Origin: Pseudokineococcus marinus
Lineage (GTDB): Bacteria > Actinomycetota > Actinomycetes > Actinomycetales > Quadrisphaeraceae
DNA: 64,000 nucleotides
Direction of reading: 5' to 3'
Assembly (NCBI RefSeq): GCF_037482405.1
Contig: NZ_JBBHZZ010000004.1
Span: 321,636-385,635 of the forward strand
A program made the translations under genes and the position numbers. Below the pieces are notes generated by a model. That model was given only the letters and a program-made list of their open reading frames with translations, made no database searches and was not told where the DNA came from. Numbering within the stretch: position 1 is the stretch's first letter; each line of letters opens with the position of its first letter. Positions 33,986 to 43,349 of the stretch are shown one piece after another.

Positions 33986-34819
33986 GTGGCAGCCGTGCCC
34001 CTCCGCCGCCTGAGCACCGAATCCCGCGCCGCCGCCGACGCCTACTTCACCGAGTGGGTCATCGGCGGGGCGCGGACGCTGGAGGCCTTCGCCCGCCGCC
34101 TCGCCGACGACGGTGGGCCGGCCGACCACCTCGACGGGACTCCCGCAAGCCTCACGCCCGTCTTCACCTGGGTCGTCGAGCACCTCGTGCTCGTGACCGA
34201 CGAGGTGGTCGACGACGGCGACCTCCCGCCGTGGTGCGCGCCCGGCCCGGTCACCGGTCCCAGCGGCGAGCTCGACCCGGCGTCGGCACGGCTCGCTGAC
34301 GGGCTCGCGCGCTACTTCGGGGAGGTCCTCGTCCGGCACGTGCCCGGCGCTCGCTGGCTCATCGGCGACGAGCCACGGCACCGGAAGACCTACATCGACC
34401 AGCAGTGGCCGGTCGTCGCCGGCCACCTTCTGGCGATCAACCCCCTCGAGGCCCGAGGGCTCGCACTCAAGCTCGCCGGGCAGCCGGTGGAGCGCCGGCG
34501 GTACGGGTGGCTGCAGGAGAACGCCGAGCGCTACATCGAGATCGGCGCTCAGGGCGGTGCACCGGACGAGCCCGCATGGACCGTCGACGCGGTCGACGCC
34601 GAGAGGGTGCCCGGCGAGGGATGGCGCTGGGAGGTCGGCCTCGACGACGACCTCGCCGCCGACGACGACCGGACCGCCGCACTGACGACGACCCTCGCGC
34701 TGCTGCCCGGCGCCACCGCCGTCGAGGTGGAGGACCGCGGCGCCTGGCTCGTCGCCGGCGACGTCGACCGCGCCGCGCTCGAGGCGGCCGTGCGCGGCTG
34801 GGCGGCTGCCCGCCGCTGA
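33986..34819 (+). CDS. Hypothetical protein, 277 aa
   Basis: This is a soluble, acidic protein with no signal. Conserved-looking segments are VPGARWLIGDEPRHRKTYIDQQWPV (about 118-142) and a C-terminal alternation of strands and helices (WRWEVGLDDDLAADDDRTAALTTTLALLPG). The start may be the GTG at 33986 or the in-frame GTG at 33995. I do not recognise the family. It sits at the right edge of the accessory island with base composition closer to the core genome. Confidence 0.7.
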   Translation: MAAVPLRRLSTESRAAADAYFTEWVIGGARTLEAFARRLADDGGPADHLDGTPASLTPVFTWVVEHLVLVTDEVVDDGDLPPWCAPGPVTGPSGELDPASARLADGLARYFGEVLVRHVPGARWLIGDEPRHRKTYIDQQWPVVAGHLLAINPLEARGLALKLAGQPVERRRYGWLQENAERYIEIGAQGGAPDEPAWTVDAVDAERVPGEGWRWEVGLDDDLAADDDRTAALTTTLALLPGATAVEVEDRGAWLVAGDVDRAALEAAVRGWAAARR

Positions 34820-35022
34820 GCCACGGGCGGAGCACCGCGCCCCAGGACGCCCGGCGCGCGCCCTCCAGGACCTGCCGGTCACCGCCGTCGCGCTCAACAC
34901 GACGGATGCGCGCCCGAAGACCCCACACCGGGCGGATCAGTCCTAACGTCGCCGCGAGCCGGGGGGCTCGGCGGCCGGACGCCGTCGTGCAGCAGACCGA
35001 CGACACGGCGGAGGTCCTCCTG

Positions 35023-36729
35023 GTGGGAGCCAGCGCACGATCCGGACGGCACGCCCGAGCAGCGCGCAGGGCCGCGGGAGCGTCCGCGGCCCTGGCCGCC
35101 GCCCTGGTCCTGTCGTCCTGCTACGCCGTCCAGGACACGATCGCGACCGTCGACCGGACCGACGCCGTCGGCGAGCCGCTGGGCGACACGCCCGTCCGAG
35201 AGGGCGGGGACCTGGTCATGGGCCTGTCCGCCGAGCCGGACGCCCTCGACCCGACGACGTCCTCCTCGCTGTACACGCGCTACGTCATGGCGTCGATCTG
35301 CGAGAAGCTCTACGACCTCGACGCCGACGGCGAGCTGGTGCCGCAGCTGGCCACCGACCTGCCGACGGTCTCCGAGGACGGGCTGCAGGTCGACATCCCC
35401 GTCCGCGAGGACGTCGTCTTCGGCGACGGCACGCCCTTCGACGCCGAGGCCGTCGCGACGACGCTGCAGCGGCACCTCGACCTGCCGTCCTCCTCCCGCG
35501 CCAGCGAGATGGGCCCGATCACCGACATCGCGGCGCTCGACGCCACGACCGTCCGCCTCACCTACGAGACGCCGTTCGCGCCCATCACCGCGGCGCTGGC
35601 CGACCGCGCCGGGATGATCATGTCGCCGACGGCGCTGGAGGAGCTGGGCGAGGACTTCGGCTCCTCGCCCACGTGCGTCGGCCCCTTCCGCTTCGTCGAG
35701 CGGGTGCCGCAGACGGAGATCGTCGTCGAGCGCGACCCGGGCTACTACGCCGCCGACGAGGTGCACCTCGACACGATCACCTACCGGATCATGACCGACG
35801 CCTCCATCCGGGCCGCCAACCTCCGCTCGGGCGACGTGCAGGTGGCCGACACCATCTCCACGCAGGACGCCGACGCGATGTCCCGCGAGAGCGGCCTCAC
35901 GCTCCTGCAGTCCAGCTCGCTGGGCTACCAGGCGGTCACCTTCAACGTCGGCAACGTCGACGGCACCGGGCAGCCGCCCGGGGAGGTCGACACCCCCGAG
36001 GCGCAGGACGCCCGCGTCCGCCAGGCGTTCTCGCTGGCCGTCGACCGCGAGGCGCTCGTCGCCACCGTCTTCAACGGGTGGTTCGACGCGGCGTGCTCGC
36101 CGATCAGCCCCGACAGCCCCTTCAGCACCCCGGCGAGCGAGGCGTGCCCCGAGCACGACCCCGAGGCGGCGCTCGCGCTGCTGCGCGAGGCCGGCGTCGA
36201 GCCGCCGCTGCAGATCGACATGCAGATCTCCAACACGCCCGACTCGCTGCGGCTCGGCCAGGCGCTGCAGGCCTCGGTGCAGGCTGGCGGCTTCGACGTC
36301 CGGATCTCCCCCGTCGAGTACTCGACGCTGCTCGACGTCCAGTCCCGCGGCGACTTCCGGATGCTCCAGCTCGGGTGGTCCGGGCGCGTGGACCCCGCCG
36401 CCAACACCCAGAACTTCCTGTCCACCGGGGCCGGCAACAACTACTCCGGCTACTCCGACGAGGAGATGGACGCCCTCCTCGCCGAGGCCTCGCAGGGCAC
36501 CGACCAGGCCGCGCGCGCCGAGGTCTACGGCGAGGTCGTCACCAAGGTCCAGGAGGACGACCCGGTCGTGTACCTGTACCGGCAGCGCAACCTCACCGCC
36601 CACACCGACGAGGTCGCCGGCGTGCAGACGTTCGCCGACGGCGTCGTCCGGCTCTCGCGGGCCGCCTTCGTCGGGGACGACGACGGCGCCGATGACGACA
36701 CAGCCGCCGACACCGCCGGGGAGGGCTGA
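35023..36729 (+). CDS. Dipeptide/oligopeptide ABC transporter substrate-binding lipoprotein
   Basis: This is a 568-aa SBP_bac_5 family protein. The frame is open much further upstream, but GGAGGT at 35010-35015 lies 7 nt before the GTG at 35023, which opens directly into a signal peptide ending in the lipobox LSSC (about residue 29). Family features include GGDLVMGLSAEPDALDPTTS, VREDVVFGDGTPFDAEAV and VRQAFSLAVDREALV. The C-terminal tail is Asp-rich. It begins the permease-permease-GGT-ATPase operon, so gamma-glutamyl peptides or glutathione are plausible ligands. Confidence 0.93.
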   Translation: MGASARSGRHARAARRAAGASAALAAALVLSSCYAVQDTIATVDRTDAVGEPLGDTPVREGGDLVMGLSAEPDALDPTTSSSLYTRYVMASICEKLYDLDADGELVPQLATDLPTVSEDGLQVDIPVREDVVFGDGTPFDAEAVATTLQRHLDLPSSSRASEMGPITDIAALDATTVRLTYETPFAPITAALADRAGMIMSPTALEELGEDFGSSPTCVGPFRFVERVPQTEIVVERDPGYYAADEVHLDTITYRIMTDASIRAANLRSGDVQVADTISTQDADAMSRESGLTLLQSSSLGYQAVTFNVGNVDGTGQPPGEVDTPEAQDARVRQAFSLAVDREALVATVFNGWFDAACSPISPDSPFSTPASEACPEHDPEAALALLREAGVEPPLQIDMQISNTPDSLRLGQALQASVQAGGFDVRISPVEYSTLLDVQSRGDFRMLQLGWSGRVDPAANTQNFLSTGAGNNYSGYSDEEMDALLAEASQGTDQAARAEVYGEVVTKVQEDDPVVYLYRQRNLTAHTDEVAGVQTFADGVVRLSRAAFVGDDDGADDDTAADTAGEG

Positions 36730-36733
36730 CGCC

Positions 36734-37681
36734 GTGGGCCGCTACCTCTTCCACCGCGCGTGGCAGTCGCTCGTCACGCTCGTGCTCGCCTCCGTCGTCG
36801 TCTTCCTCGGCGTCCGGGCGCTGCCCGGCGACCCCGCGCTCGCGCTGGCCGGTGAGGAGGCGACGCCGGAGCAGCTGGCCGCCGTCCGCGCCGATCTCGG
36901 ACTCGACCAGTCGCTGCCCGTCCAGTACGGCCGCTACGTCGGGCAGCTGCTCAGCGGCGACCTCGGCGAGTCCACCCGCACCGGCCAGCCCGTCGCCGAC
37001 CTCGTCGCGACGACGCTGCCCGTCACCGCGTGGCTGTCCCTCTACGCGCTGGTCGTCGCCGTGGCCCTCGGCGTCGGCGCGGGCGTCGTCGCGGCGGTCC
37101 GGCGCGGCCGCTGGCAGGAGTGGGCGGTCTCGACGACGTCCGTCGTCCTGCTCTCGGTGCCGAGCTTCTGGATCGGCATCCTCGCCGTCCTCGTCCTCGC
37201 CGTGTGGGCGGGCCTGTTCCCCGCGTCCGGCTACGTCTCCCCGCTGGAGGACCCCCTGCGCGCCCTGTGGCACCTCACGATGCCCGCCTTCGTGCTCGGC
37301 ACGGCGATCGCCGCCGTCGTCATGCGCCAGACGCGGGCGTCGATGCTCGAGACCCTCTCGGCCGACTTCGTGCGCACCGCCCGCGCCAAGGGGCTGTCCC
37401 CGCGCCGGGTCCTCGGCCGGTACGCCCTGCGCAACAGCCTCGTCGTCGTCGTGACGGTCGTCGGCCTGCAGCTCGGCGGCCTCATCTCCGGGGCCGTCGT
37501 CACCGAGCGGATCTTCGGGCTGCCGGGGCTCGGCCGGCTGACGCTGGACGCCGTCTTCACCCGCGACTACGCGGTGATCCAGGCGGTGGTCATCCTCGTG
37601 ACGGCCTTCTACGTCGTCATCAACCTCGCCGTCGACGCGCTGTACTCGCTGCTCGACCCGCGCGTGCGGGTGGACGCCTGA
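36734..37681 (+). CDS. Peptide ABC transporter permease (DppB-like)
   Basis: This is a 315-aa permease with six transmembrane segments. The DppB signature at the N-terminus is VVFLGVRALPGDPA, followed by an external loop (ATPEQLAAVRADLGLDQSLPVQY). The EAA-like cytoplasmic loop is SADFVRTARAKGLSPRRVLGRY-like near residues 212-233. The GTG start lies 4 bp after the binding-protein stop; the stop overlaps the next ATG by one base (TGATG). Confidence 0.94.
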   Translation: MGRYLFHRAWQSLVTLVLASVVVFLGVRALPGDPALALAGEEATPEQLAAVRADLGLDQSLPVQYGRYVGQLLSGDLGESTRTGQPVADLVATTLPVTAWLSLYALVVAVALGVGAGVVAAVRRGRWQEWAVSTTSVVLLSVPSFWIGILAVLVLAVWAGLFPASGYVSPLEDPLRALWHLTMPAFVLGTAIAAVVMRQTRASMLETLSADFVRTARAKGLSPRRVLGRYALRNSLVVVVTVVGLQLGGLISGAVVTERIFGLPGLGRLTLDAVFTRDYAVIQAVVILVTAFYVVINLAVDALYSLLDPRVRVDA

Positions 37682-38637
37682 TGGCCGTCGAGCAGCCGGC
37701 CCCTCCCGCAGCCGGTGTCGGGAGCCCGGGCGCCCCGACGCCGGCCGCCGACGACGGGCTGGGCGGCGGCCGCGGGCGGGTCCTGCGGAAGGTCCTCGGC
37801 GACGCCAAGGGCGTCGTCGGCATCGCGCTCCTGGCCGTCGTCGTCCTCGGCGCGCTGCTGGCGCCGGTCCTGGCCCCCTACGGGCCGACCGAGGTGAACT
37901 TCGAGACGCCGTTCCAGCGCCCGCTCACCGTCGGGTACCTCCTCGGCACCGACGACCTGGGGCGCGACGTGCTCTCGCGCATCCTCTTCGGCCTTCGCGC
38001 CTCGCTGCAGGTGGGCCTGCTCGCCGTCGGCCTGGCCGTCGTCGTCGGGGTGCCGCTCGGCCTCGTGGCCGGCTGGTGGAAGGGTGTCGACGCCGTCGTC
38101 TCCCGGGTCACCGACCTGCTGCTGGCCTTCCCGTTCCTCATCATCGCCGTGGGCCTGGCCGCCATCGGCGGCGCGAGCCTCGGCAACGCCGCGATCGCGC
38201 TGGGCGTCGCCGCGATCCCGACGATGGTCCGCGTCGTCCGCGCGGAGACCCTGCGGGTGCGCTCGCGCCCCTTCGTCGACGCGGCGCGGACGATGGACGC
38301 CTCCGGGCCCCGCATCCTCGCGACGCACGTCCTGCCCAACGCCGGCTCGGCGATCATCGTCCAGGCGACGATCATCATGCCGACGGCCGTCATCGGGGAG
38401 GCCCTGCTGTCCTTCCTCGGCCTGGGCATCCAGCCGCCCACCCCGAGCCTCGGGATCATGCTGTCCGACGCCCAGCAGTACCTGCTGCGCGCGCCGTCGG
38501 CCGCCGTCCTGCCGGGCCTGGCGATCGCCGTCATCTGCCTCGGCTTCAACCTCCTGGGCGACGCGCTGCGCGACGCGCTCGACCCCCTCACCGTCCCCGC
38601 CCGGCGTCGTCGCCGGGGCAAGGCAGCCGCCCGATGA
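37681..38637 (+). CDS. Peptide ABC transporter permease (DppC-like)
   Basis: This is a 318-aa permease that pairs with the DppB-like protein. The typical LLGTDDLGRDVLSRILFGLRAS lies near residues 84-105. The cytoplasmic loop carries FVDAARTMDASGPRILATHVLPN. GEALLSFLGLGIQPPTPSLG is diagnostic for DppC/OppC. Its stop overlaps the gamma-glutamyltransferase start by 4 bp. Confidence 0.95.
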   Translation: MAVEQPAPPAAGVGSPGAPTPAADDGLGGGRGRVLRKVLGDAKGVVGIALLAVVVLGALLAPVLAPYGPTEVNFETPFQRPLTVGYLLGTDDLGRDVLSRILFGLRASLQVGLLAVGLAVVVGVPLGLVAGWWKGVDAVVSRVTDLLLAFPFLIIAVGLAAIGGASLGNAAIALGVAAIPTMVRVVRAETLRVRSRPFVDAARTMDASGPRILATHVLPNAGSAIIVQATIIMPTAVIGEALLSFLGLGIQPPTPSLGIMLSDAQQYLLRAPSAAVLPGLAIAVICLGFNLLGDALRDALDPLTVPARRRRRGKAAAR

Positions 38638-40505
38638 GCCCCGCTGGTCCGCCGTCGTCCTCCTCCTCCGCCTTCGTGGTGCCGCCCACCGCGGCCGAGC
38701 AGCCCACCCGCCCGACGCTGCAGGGCACCTTCGGCATGGCCGCGACGACGCACTGGATCGCCTCGTCCACCGCCATGTCGGTGCTCGAGCGGGGCGGCAC
38801 CGCCGTCGACGCCGCGTGCGCCGCGGCCTTCGTCCTCCACGTCGTCGAGCCGCACCTCAACGGCCCCGGCGGCGACGTCACCGGCCTCGTCGCCACCGCC
38901 GACGGCGCGCCGCCGCAGGTGCTCATGGGCCAGGGCCCCGCACCGGCCGCCGCGACGACGGAGCACTTCCGCGCCGAGGGCCTCGACCTCGTGCCGGGCG
39001 CCGGCGCGCTGGCCGCCGCCGTCCCGGGCGCCGTCGACGCCTGGCTCGTGCTGCTGCGCGACCGGGGCACGTGGGAGCTCGCCGACGTCCTCGCCTACGC
39101 CGTCGGGTACGCCCGCCACGGGCACCCGGTGCTCGCCCGGGTCGGCGCGACGATCACCGGCGTCGCGGAGCTCTTCGCCGAGCACTGGCCGACGTCGGCG
39201 GCCCTGTGGATGCCCGGCGGGGTGGCCCCCACCGCGGGCGCGAGCATCGAGAACCCCGCCTACGCCGCGGTGCTCGAGCGGCTCGTCGACGCCGGGCGCG
39301 GCCGCCCCAGCCGCGAGGCGCGCATCGAGGCGGCGCGCGCGGCGTGGGGCGAGGGCTTCGTCGCCGACGCCGTCGACGCCTTCGTCCGCGCCCCGCACCG
39401 GCACGCCAGCGGCACCGACCACGCCGGGGTCCTGCGGGGCGAGGACATGGCCGCGTTCTCCGCCGGCTTCGAGGACGCCGTGACGCTCGACGTCATGGGC
39501 GTCACCGTCGCCAAGACGGGCGCCTGGGGGCAGGGCCCCGTGCTGCTGCAGGCGCTCGCGCTGCTCGAGGGCTTCGACCCGGCGGACGTCGACCCCTCGA
39601 CGCCGGACGGCGCGCACGTCGTCCTCGAGGCGCTCAAGCTCGCGCTGGCCGACCGCGACTGCTGGTACGGCGACCCGGGGCCGGGCGAGGAGCCGGTGCC
39701 GCTCGCGACGCTGCTCTCCCCCGCGTACACCGCCGAGCGGCGCGCGCTCATCGGTGACGCCGCCAGCCACGAGCTGCGACCGGGCTCGCCGGACGGTCGT
39801 GCGCCCTTCGTCCCACCGCTGCGCGAGACCTACGACGCCGGCGCGGCGGGCGGCGCGGCCGGCGAGCCGACGGTCGCCCGGTCCGGCGACCCGGTGCCGC
39901 GCGCCTCCGGCGCGACCCGCGGCGACACGTGCCACCTCGACGTCGTCGACCGCTGGGGCACGGTCGTGACCGCGACGCCGTCGGGCGGGTGGCTGCAGTC
40001 CTCGCCGACGATCCCCGAGCTGGGCTTCTGCCTCGGCACGCGGCTGCAGATGACGTGGCTCGAGGAGGGCTCGCCGTCCACGCTCCGGCCCGGCCGGCGC
40101 CCCCGGACGACGCTGACGCCCACGATGCTGCTGCGCGACGGCGTCCCCGTCGCCGGCCTCGGCTCCCCCGGCGGCGACCAGCAGGACCAGTGGCAGCTGA
40201 CGTACCTGATGCGCACGCTGCTCGGCGGGTACACGCCCCAGCAGGCGATCGACGCGCCGGCGCTCCACACGACGTCGATGGCCGGCTCGTTCTGGCCGCG
40301 GACGTGGACGCCGGGCGGCGCCGTCGTCGAGGACCGGCTCGGCGAGGCGGTCATCGGCTCGCTCGAGCGGCGCGGCCACGTCGTCACCCGCGCCGGCGAC
40401 TGGTCGCTCGGGCGGCTGTCCGTCGTCACGCGAGACCCGGCGACGGGCCTGCTCCAGGCCGCGGCCAACCCCCGCGGCGACCAGGGCTACGCGGTGGGGC
40501 GGTGA
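38634..40505 (+). CDS. ggt: Gamma-glutamyltransferase family protein, no export signal
   Basis: This is a 623-aa Ntn-hydrolase of the GGT family. The autocleavage/nucleophile Thr is T432 in ATRGDTCHLDVVDRWGTVV, which fits the family pattern T-x-H-x-x-x-V-D. The small-subunit oxyanion region (LGSPGGDQQDQWQL) follows. The N-terminus is Ser/Pro-rich without a signal peptide, so the enzyme should be cytoplasmic, unlike classic periplasmic or secreted GGT. It is coupled to the permease gene before it and the ATPase gene after it by 4-bp overlaps. It probably cleaves imported gamma-glutamyl compounds. Some family members are cephalosporin acylases. Confidence 0.9.
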   Translation: MSPAGPPSSSSSAFVVPPTAAEQPTRPTLQGTFGMAATTHWIASSTAMSVLERGGTAVDAACAAAFVLHVVEPHLNGPGGDVTGLVATADGAPPQVLMGQGPAPAAATTEHFRAEGLDLVPGAGALAAAVPGAVDAWLVLLRDRGTWELADVLAYAVGYARHGHPVLARVGATITGVAELFAEHWPTSAALWMPGGVAPTAGASIENPAYAAVLERLVDAGRGRPSREARIEAARAAWGEGFVADAVDAFVRAPHRHASGTDHAGVLRGEDMAAFSAGFEDAVTLDVMGVTVAKTGAWGQGPVLLQALALLEGFDPADVDPSTPDGAHVVLEALKLALADRDCWYGDPGPGEEPVPLATLLSPAYTAERRALIGDAASHELRPGSPDGRAPFVPPLRETYDAGAAGGAAGEPTVARSGDPVPRASGATRGDTCHLDVVDRWGTVVTATPSGGWLQSSPTIPELGFCLGTRLQMTWLEEGSPSTLRPGRRPRTTLTPTMLLRDGVPVAGLGSPGGDQQDQWQLTYLMRTLLGGYTPQQAIDAPALHTTSMAGSFWPRTWTPGGAVVEDRLGEAVIGSLERRGHVVTRAGDWSLGRLSVVTRDPATGLLQAAANPRGDQGYAVGR

Positions 40506-42334
40506 GCGGGGTGACCCGTGCGGCGGACGACGGGAGCGGCGCGACCCTGCGGGGACGGGCCGCGGAGGGCGCCGGCAGCGCCTTCCGCGCGCTCAGGGCC
40601 CGGGTCGCGGGCTCGCGCGACGACGACGGCGCCTCCGAGGTCGCGGCGGAGGCGGCGCCCGAGAAGGTGTTCGGCCCGCCGCTGCTCGAGGTCCGCGGGC
40701 TGACGGTCACCTACCGCACCGGCGAGGCGGAGGTGCCGGCCGTCGTCGACGTCGACCTCACCGTCCGCGAGGGCGAGCGCGTCGCCGTCGTCGGCGAGTC
40801 GGGCTCCGGCAAGTCGACGACGGCGGCGGCGCTCATCGGCCTCCTGCCGGGCAGCGGCCGGGTCGCCGCGGGGACCATCACGTTCGCCGGCGAGGACGTC
40901 ACCCACGCCTCCGACGCGCGGCTCCTGCGCCTGCGCGGCCGCGAGGTCGGCCTCGTCCCGCAGGACCCGATGAGCAACCTCAACCCCGTCATGCGCGTCG
41001 GGGCGCAGGTCGAGGAGGTGCTGCGCGCCCACGGGCTGGCGACGGGCCGCGCGGCGAAGGAGCGCGCCGTCGAGCTGCTCGGCCTCGCCGGCATCCCGGA
41101 CGCCGCCCGCCGCGCCCGCCAGTACCCGCACGAGTTCTCCGGGGGCATGCGCCAGCGCGTGCTCATCGCGATCGCGCTGGCCTGCGAGCCGCGGCTGCTC
41201 GTCGCGGACGAGCCGACGTCGGCGCTCGACGTCACCGTGCAGCGCCAGATCCTCGACCACCTCGAGCACCTCACCGAGGCGGCCGGGACCTCGATGCTCC
41301 TCGTCACCCACGACCTCGGCCTCGCCGCCGACCGCGCCGACACCGTCGTCGTCATGTCGAAGGGGCGCGTGGTCGAGAGCGGACCGGCGGCGCGGCTGCT
41401 CACCGACCCGCAGCACGCGTACACGCAGCGGCTCGTGGCGGCCGCGCCGAGCGTCAGCGCCGCCCGCGCGCAGGTTCGCCCGGGTACCCGCGCCGTCGAC
41501 CGCGCCGCCGGCCCGCGCCGCCACGACACCGCGGACGGCGCCCCGGTGCTGAGGGTCGAGGACGTCACGAAGGTCTACCGCGTCCGTGGCCGGGGCGCGG
41601 GCGACGTCACGGCCGTCGACGGCGTCTCCTTCGTCGTCCCCGCCGGGACGACGACCGCGGTCGTCGGCGAGTCCGGCTCCGGCAAGACGACCCTCGCCCG
41701 GATGGCCCTCGGGCTCGAGGCGCCGACCTCGGGGCGCCTGCTCGTCGGCGACGACGTCGTCGGGGAGGCCACGGGTGCTCGCCGTCGTGCGGTCCGCCGC
41801 GCGATGCAGCCGGTCTTCCAGGACCCGTACGCCTCCCTCGACCCGACGATGAGCGTCGAGCGCCTCGTCGACGAGCCCCTGCGCGTCTTCGGCGAGGGCG
41901 ACCGCGCCTCCCGACGCCGTCGGGTCGGCGAGCTGCTCGACCAGGTCTCCCTGCCGCGCGACGCCGCGCAGCGCCGCCCCGCCGAGCTGTCCGGCGGGCA
42001 GCGCCAGCGCGTCGCCATCGCCCGCGCCCTGGCCGTCGAGCCCCGGCTCGTCGTGCTCGACGAGGCGGTCTCGGCGCTCGACGTCCTCGTGCAGGACCAG
42101 GTCCTGCAGCTGCTGCACCAGCTGCAGGAGGACCTCGGTGTCGCCTACCTCTTCATCACCCACGACCTCGCGGTGGTCCGCCAGGTGGCGCACGCCGTCG
42201 CCGTCATGCGGCACGGGCGGCTGGTCGAGCACGGGTCCGTCGACGCCGTCATGAGCGACCCGCAGGAGGACTACACGCGGGAGCTGCTCGCGGCGATCCC
42301 CGGCGCCGAGTTCTACGCCGCCCGGGCGGGCTGA
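40502..42334 (+). CDS. Peptide ABC transporter ATP-binding protein, fused double ATPase (DppD-DppF)
   Basis: This is a 610-aa protein with two complete ABC domains. In the first (about 60-325), Walker A is GESGSGKST, the signature is FSGGMRQR and Walker B is LLVADEPTS. In the second (about 345-605), Walker A is GESGSGKTT, the signature is LSGGQRQR and Walker B is LVVLDEAVS; the usual DEPTS is DEAVS there. The N-terminal 55 residues are low-complexity. The start overlaps the GGT stop. It energises the upstream permeases and closes the operon. Confidence 0.94.
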   Translation: MSGVTRAADDGSGATLRGRAAEGAGSAFRALRARVAGSRDDDGASEVAAEAAPEKVFGPPLLEVRGLTVTYRTGEAEVPAVVDVDLTVREGERVAVVGESGSGKSTTAAALIGLLPGSGRVAAGTITFAGEDVTHASDARLLRLRGREVGLVPQDPMSNLNPVMRVGAQVEEVLRAHGLATGRAAKERAVELLGLAGIPDAARRARQYPHEFSGGMRQRVLIAIALACEPRLLVADEPTSALDVTVQRQILDHLEHLTEAAGTSMLLVTHDLGLAADRADTVVVMSKGRVVESGPAARLLTDPQHAYTQRLVAAAPSVSAARAQVRPGTRAVDRAAGPRRHDTADGAPVLRVEDVTKVYRVRGRGAGDVTAVDGVSFVVPAGTTTAVVGESGSGKTTLARMALGLEAPTSGRLLVGDDVVGEATGARRRAVRRAMQPVFQDPYASLDPTMSVERLVDEPLRVFGEGDRASRRRRVGELLDQVSLPRDAAQRRPAELSGGQRQRVAIARALAVEPRLVVLDEAVSALDVLVQDQVLQLLHQLQEDLGVAYLFITHDLAVVRQVAHAVAVMRHGRLVEHGSVDAVMSDPQEDYTRELLAAIPGAEFYAARAG

Positions 42335-42347
42335 CCCCCGCCGGGCG

Positions 42348-43280
42348 TCACCGGGTGGCGGGCGCGCCGGCGACCGTCGCGGCGACCGTCTCCGCCCACG
42401 GCGTCGCCGTGAGCCCGAAGACCTCGGTCGTCTCGGAGGCGTCGAGCACGAAGTCCTGGTCCCACTGGTGGCGGATGGCGACGACCTCGCGCATCTGCCC
42501 GCTCGCCAGCCCGATGCCGCGCAGCACCGGCCACGGGATCCCGCTGACCTTCGGCGCCGGCGCCGCCATCGCCGTGGCCAGGTCGGTGAGCGCCTGGCGC
42601 TGCGAGCGCGGCTCCCCGCTCGGCACCATCCACGCCCGGCCCCACGCCCGCTCGTCCGCGCCCAGCCGCACGAGGGCCTCGGCGAGGTCGGGCACGTACG
42701 TCCAGCTGTGCCGCGCGTCCGGGTCGCCGATCACCCACGCGCGGCCGCCCTTCCGCAGCGTCGTGACCTGCCGCGCGAGGTGCGACTGCGCCGGCGGCAC
42801 CGCGCCGACGAAGTCCGACGCCCGCACCTCGACGACGCCGCGCACCCGCCCGGCCCCCTGCGCGGCGAGCGCGTCGTGCCACATGCGCGCCCGCAGCCGG
42901 CCCTTGCCGTCGGTCGCGGCGAGCGGCGTCGACGCCGTCATCGGGCCGCTCGGGCGGCCGTAGCCGTAGAGGTTGCCGGTGATCGCCAGCACGGCGCCGC
43001 TCTCCTGCGCCGCCCGCAGCAGCGCCGCCGCGATCGGCGGCCACTCGGCCGCCCACCGCGTGTAGTCCTTCGGGTTCACGGCGTTGTAGACGACGTCCGC
43101 CCCCTGCGCCGCGGCCGCCAGCGCCGCGCCGTCCGCGGCGTCGACCGCGACGTGCCGCACCGGCCCGCTCGACGCGCCGCCGCTGCGCGAGACCACGACG
43201 ACGTCGCGCCCCTCCCGCACCAGCACCTGCGCGACCGCGGACCCGACCGGCCCCTTGCCCACCACCACGTGACGTCCCAC
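42348..43280 (-). CDS. NAD(P)-dependent epimerase/dehydratase (extended-SDR-like)
   Basis: This is a 310-aa Rossmann protein with the nucleotide-binding motif HVVVGKGPVGSAVA at the N-terminus and a Ser/Tyr region (ITGNLYGYGRPSGPM) near residues 95-109. The frame extends to 43349, but the GTG at 43280 has GAGGAGG five nt upstream and opens at the Rossmann strand, so it is preferred. It is divergent from the TetR gene; its promoter is overlapped by a perfect operator, so it is the likely target of that repressor. The substrate is unknown. Confidence 0.88.
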   Translation of the reverse strand: MGRHVVVGKGPVGSAVAQVLVREGRDVVVVSRSGGASSGPVRHVAVDAADGAALAAAAQGADVVYNAVNPKDYTRWAAEWPPIAAALLRAAQESGAVLAITGNLYGYGRPSGPMTASTPLAATDGKGRLRARMWHDALAAQGAGRVRGVVEVRASDFVGAVPPAQSHLARQVTTLRKGGRAWVIGDPDARHSWTYVPDLAEALVRLGADERAWGRAWMVPSGEPRSQRQALTDLATAMAAPAPKVSGIPWPVLRGIGLASGQMREVVAIRHQWDQDFVLDASETTEVFGLTATPWAETVAATVAGAPATR

Positions 43281-43295
43281 GACGACCTCCTCGAC

Positions 43296-43329
43296 GAGTG
43301 CACTGCTCACTGACGAGAGCAGTGCACTC
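43296..43329. promoter_or_regulatory. Perfect 13-bp inverted repeat, TetR operator
   Basis: GAGTGCACTGCTC (43296-43308) and GAGCAGTGCACTC (43317-43329) are perfect inverted repeats with an 8-bp spacer. They lie between the divergent SDR and TetR genes and cover the -10 of the SDR promoter. This is the classical position for autoregulated TetR-family repression. Confidence 0.8.
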
Positions 43330-43349
43330 GCTCCGCGCGCCCGTGTCAA
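43321..43349 (-). promoter_or_regulatory. Promoter of the SDR gene
   Basis: On the minus strand, a consensus -35 TTGACA (43349-43344) is followed by a 17-bp spacer and TGCACT (43326-43321) as the -10. The -10 lies inside the right arm of the operator. Confidence 0.6.

Noticed and set aside
28720..34900. Prophage or insertion sequence as the source of the island
   Set aside because: No integrase, transposase, terminal inverted repeat, tRNA att site or phage structural gene was seen.
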